The notes beneath the pieces are model-generated. The model made no database searches. It saw nothing but the letters and a program-made list of their open reading frames with translations, and had not been told where the DNA came from. Below are positions 63,478 to 64,000 of a stretch of DNA of 64,000 nucleotides, piece after piece. Each line of letters begins with the position of its first letter. The stretch's first letter is position 1. The stretch lies in assembly GCA_963798195.1 (NCBI GenBank), contig CAWCSF010000001.1:1-64000 (forward strand), in the 5' to 3' direction. Position numbers and translations under genes: made by a program. Source of the stretch: CAVSRC01 sp963798195 (GTDB lineage Bacteria; Pseudomonadota; Alphaproteobacteria; Rhizobiales; Kaistiaceae).

Positions 63478-64000
63478 ATGCAATTCTCCGTCATTTCCCC
63501 CGTGTATCAGGTGGCGATCTATCTCGACGAATTTTTCGAGTCCCTGATCAATCAGTCTTGCGACTTTCGTTCGAAGGTAGAGCTCATCCTCGTGGACGAT
63601 GGTTCGACGGACGGATCGGCGAAAATCATACGCAAGTGGCGGCGCAGGTATCCCGACAACATCACATACGTTCACAAGACAAATGGCGGTCCTGCTTCGG
63701 CACGAAACGAAGGCCTCAAGGTCGCTACAAGTCCGTGGGTGACATTTCTCGATCCGGATAATTTTGTTGAGCCATCTTACCTTGAGCAGGTCGAAGCCGC
63801 GATCCGGCGTTACCAGAGCTCCGGGCTGGCAATGGTCTCGTGCAATGTCATCACATACGATGAAGCCCGTCGCCAAAAGATCGACGACCACCCTCTGAGA
63901 TTTCGTTTTTCGCAGGGCGACCGGCTGGTGCCAGCCACGGAACTTGGCCGCGACCTCCAGTTGAATACAAGCAGCGTGTTCTTCCGCACCGATTTGATAA
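63478..64000 (+). CDS. GT2 family glycosyltransferase, cut by the right window edge
   Basis: The frame opens at ATG 63478 and stays open to the window end (174 codons). It has V-I-S-P-V-Y-Q-V, L-V-D-D-G-S-T-D-G-S and F-L-D-P-D-N-F-V, the GT-A metal-binding and nucleotide-sugar motifs. The third motif has D-P-D-N instead of the common D-x-D-D. The 3' end lies outside the window. Confidence 0.88.
   Translation, partial: MQFSVISPVYQVAIYLDEFFESLINQSCDFRSKVELILVDDGSTDGSAKIIRKWRRRYPDNITYVHKTNGGPASARNEGLKVATSPWVTFLDPDNFVEPSYLEQVEAAIRRYQSSGLAMVSCNVITYDEARRQKIDDHPLRFRFSQGDRLVPATELGRDLQLNTSSVFFRTDLI

Noticed and set aside
1..64000. CRISPR arrays, tRNA/rRNA genes, insertion sequences, integrases
   Set aside because: No regularly spaced repeats, transposase-like proteins or RNA gene signatures were noticed in reading the window.

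Overview
The window is GC-rich, densely coded DNA from an alphaproteobacterium, most likely of the order Hyphomicrobiales (Rhizobiales). The pointers are a ccoP-ccoGHIS cluster, a FixL-FixJ-FixK oxygen-sensing cascade with a heme-PAS FixL, and the lptC-lptA-lptB-rpoN-hpf-ptsN gene order followed by DUF1150. The species cannot be named from the sequence. I see no tRNA, rRNA, CRISPR array, insertion sequence or integrase.

Region 1 (1-32.8 kb) is a low-oxygen and anaerobic gene block. It runs from the end of a cbb3 oxidase operon (ccoP, ccoGHIS) through an ADP-forming acyl-CoA synthetase fused to a GNAT domain, and a group 3b-type [NiFe] hydrogenase operon with four structural genes, a cyclic-nucleotide-binding-fold protein, an endopeptidase and hypAFCDE but no hypB. 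PEP synthase, an AhpD-like protein, an ABC exporter, a small cytochrome c and an NAD(P)H:quinone-type flavoprotein follow. fixK is divergent from fixLJ, and next come nirK-nirV, a pseudoazurin and an orphan receiver protein. Seven sites of the form TTGA-N6-TCAA (or close) stand in front of transcription units here. FixK lacks cysteines and has the E-x-x-S-R recognition motif expected for such sites. The inferred circuit is: low oxygen is sensed by FixL heme, FixJ activates fixK at a CTACGTAG-containing site, and FixK switches on the oxidase assembly genes, hydrogenase, acetate/PEP metabolism and nitrite reduction.

Region 2 (32.8-49.8 kb) holds a P2-type cation ATPase, an O-GlcNAc-transferase-like TPR protein, RNase D, the LPS-export genes lptCAB, rpoN, hpf, ptsN, a DUF1150 protein, a small heat-shock protein and a membrane-anchored di-heme cytochrome c. 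A three-gene sugar or hydroxyacid operon and a MsrP-like molybdoenzyme with its b-type cytochrome complete it.

Region 3 (50-64 kb) is a surface-glycan cluster with visibly lower GC toward the right end. It contains a FAD oxidoreductase, two fucosyltransferase-like enzymes (GT11 and GT10), GT2, GT4 and GT25 enzymes, several poorly characterised glycosyltransferase-like or methyltransferase-like proteins, a polytopic membrane protein, and a GT2 gene cut by the right edge.

Many genes carry single-base reading-frame breaks while the protein sequence on both sides stays well conserved: ccoP, ccoI, the acyl-CoA synthetase, hypF (four), hypC, hypD, hypE, nirV and two glycan genes. Most are one extra base in a GC-rich context. 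Sequencing or assembly error is the simplest explanation, but the concentration in the hydrogenase maturation genes needs checking against reads.
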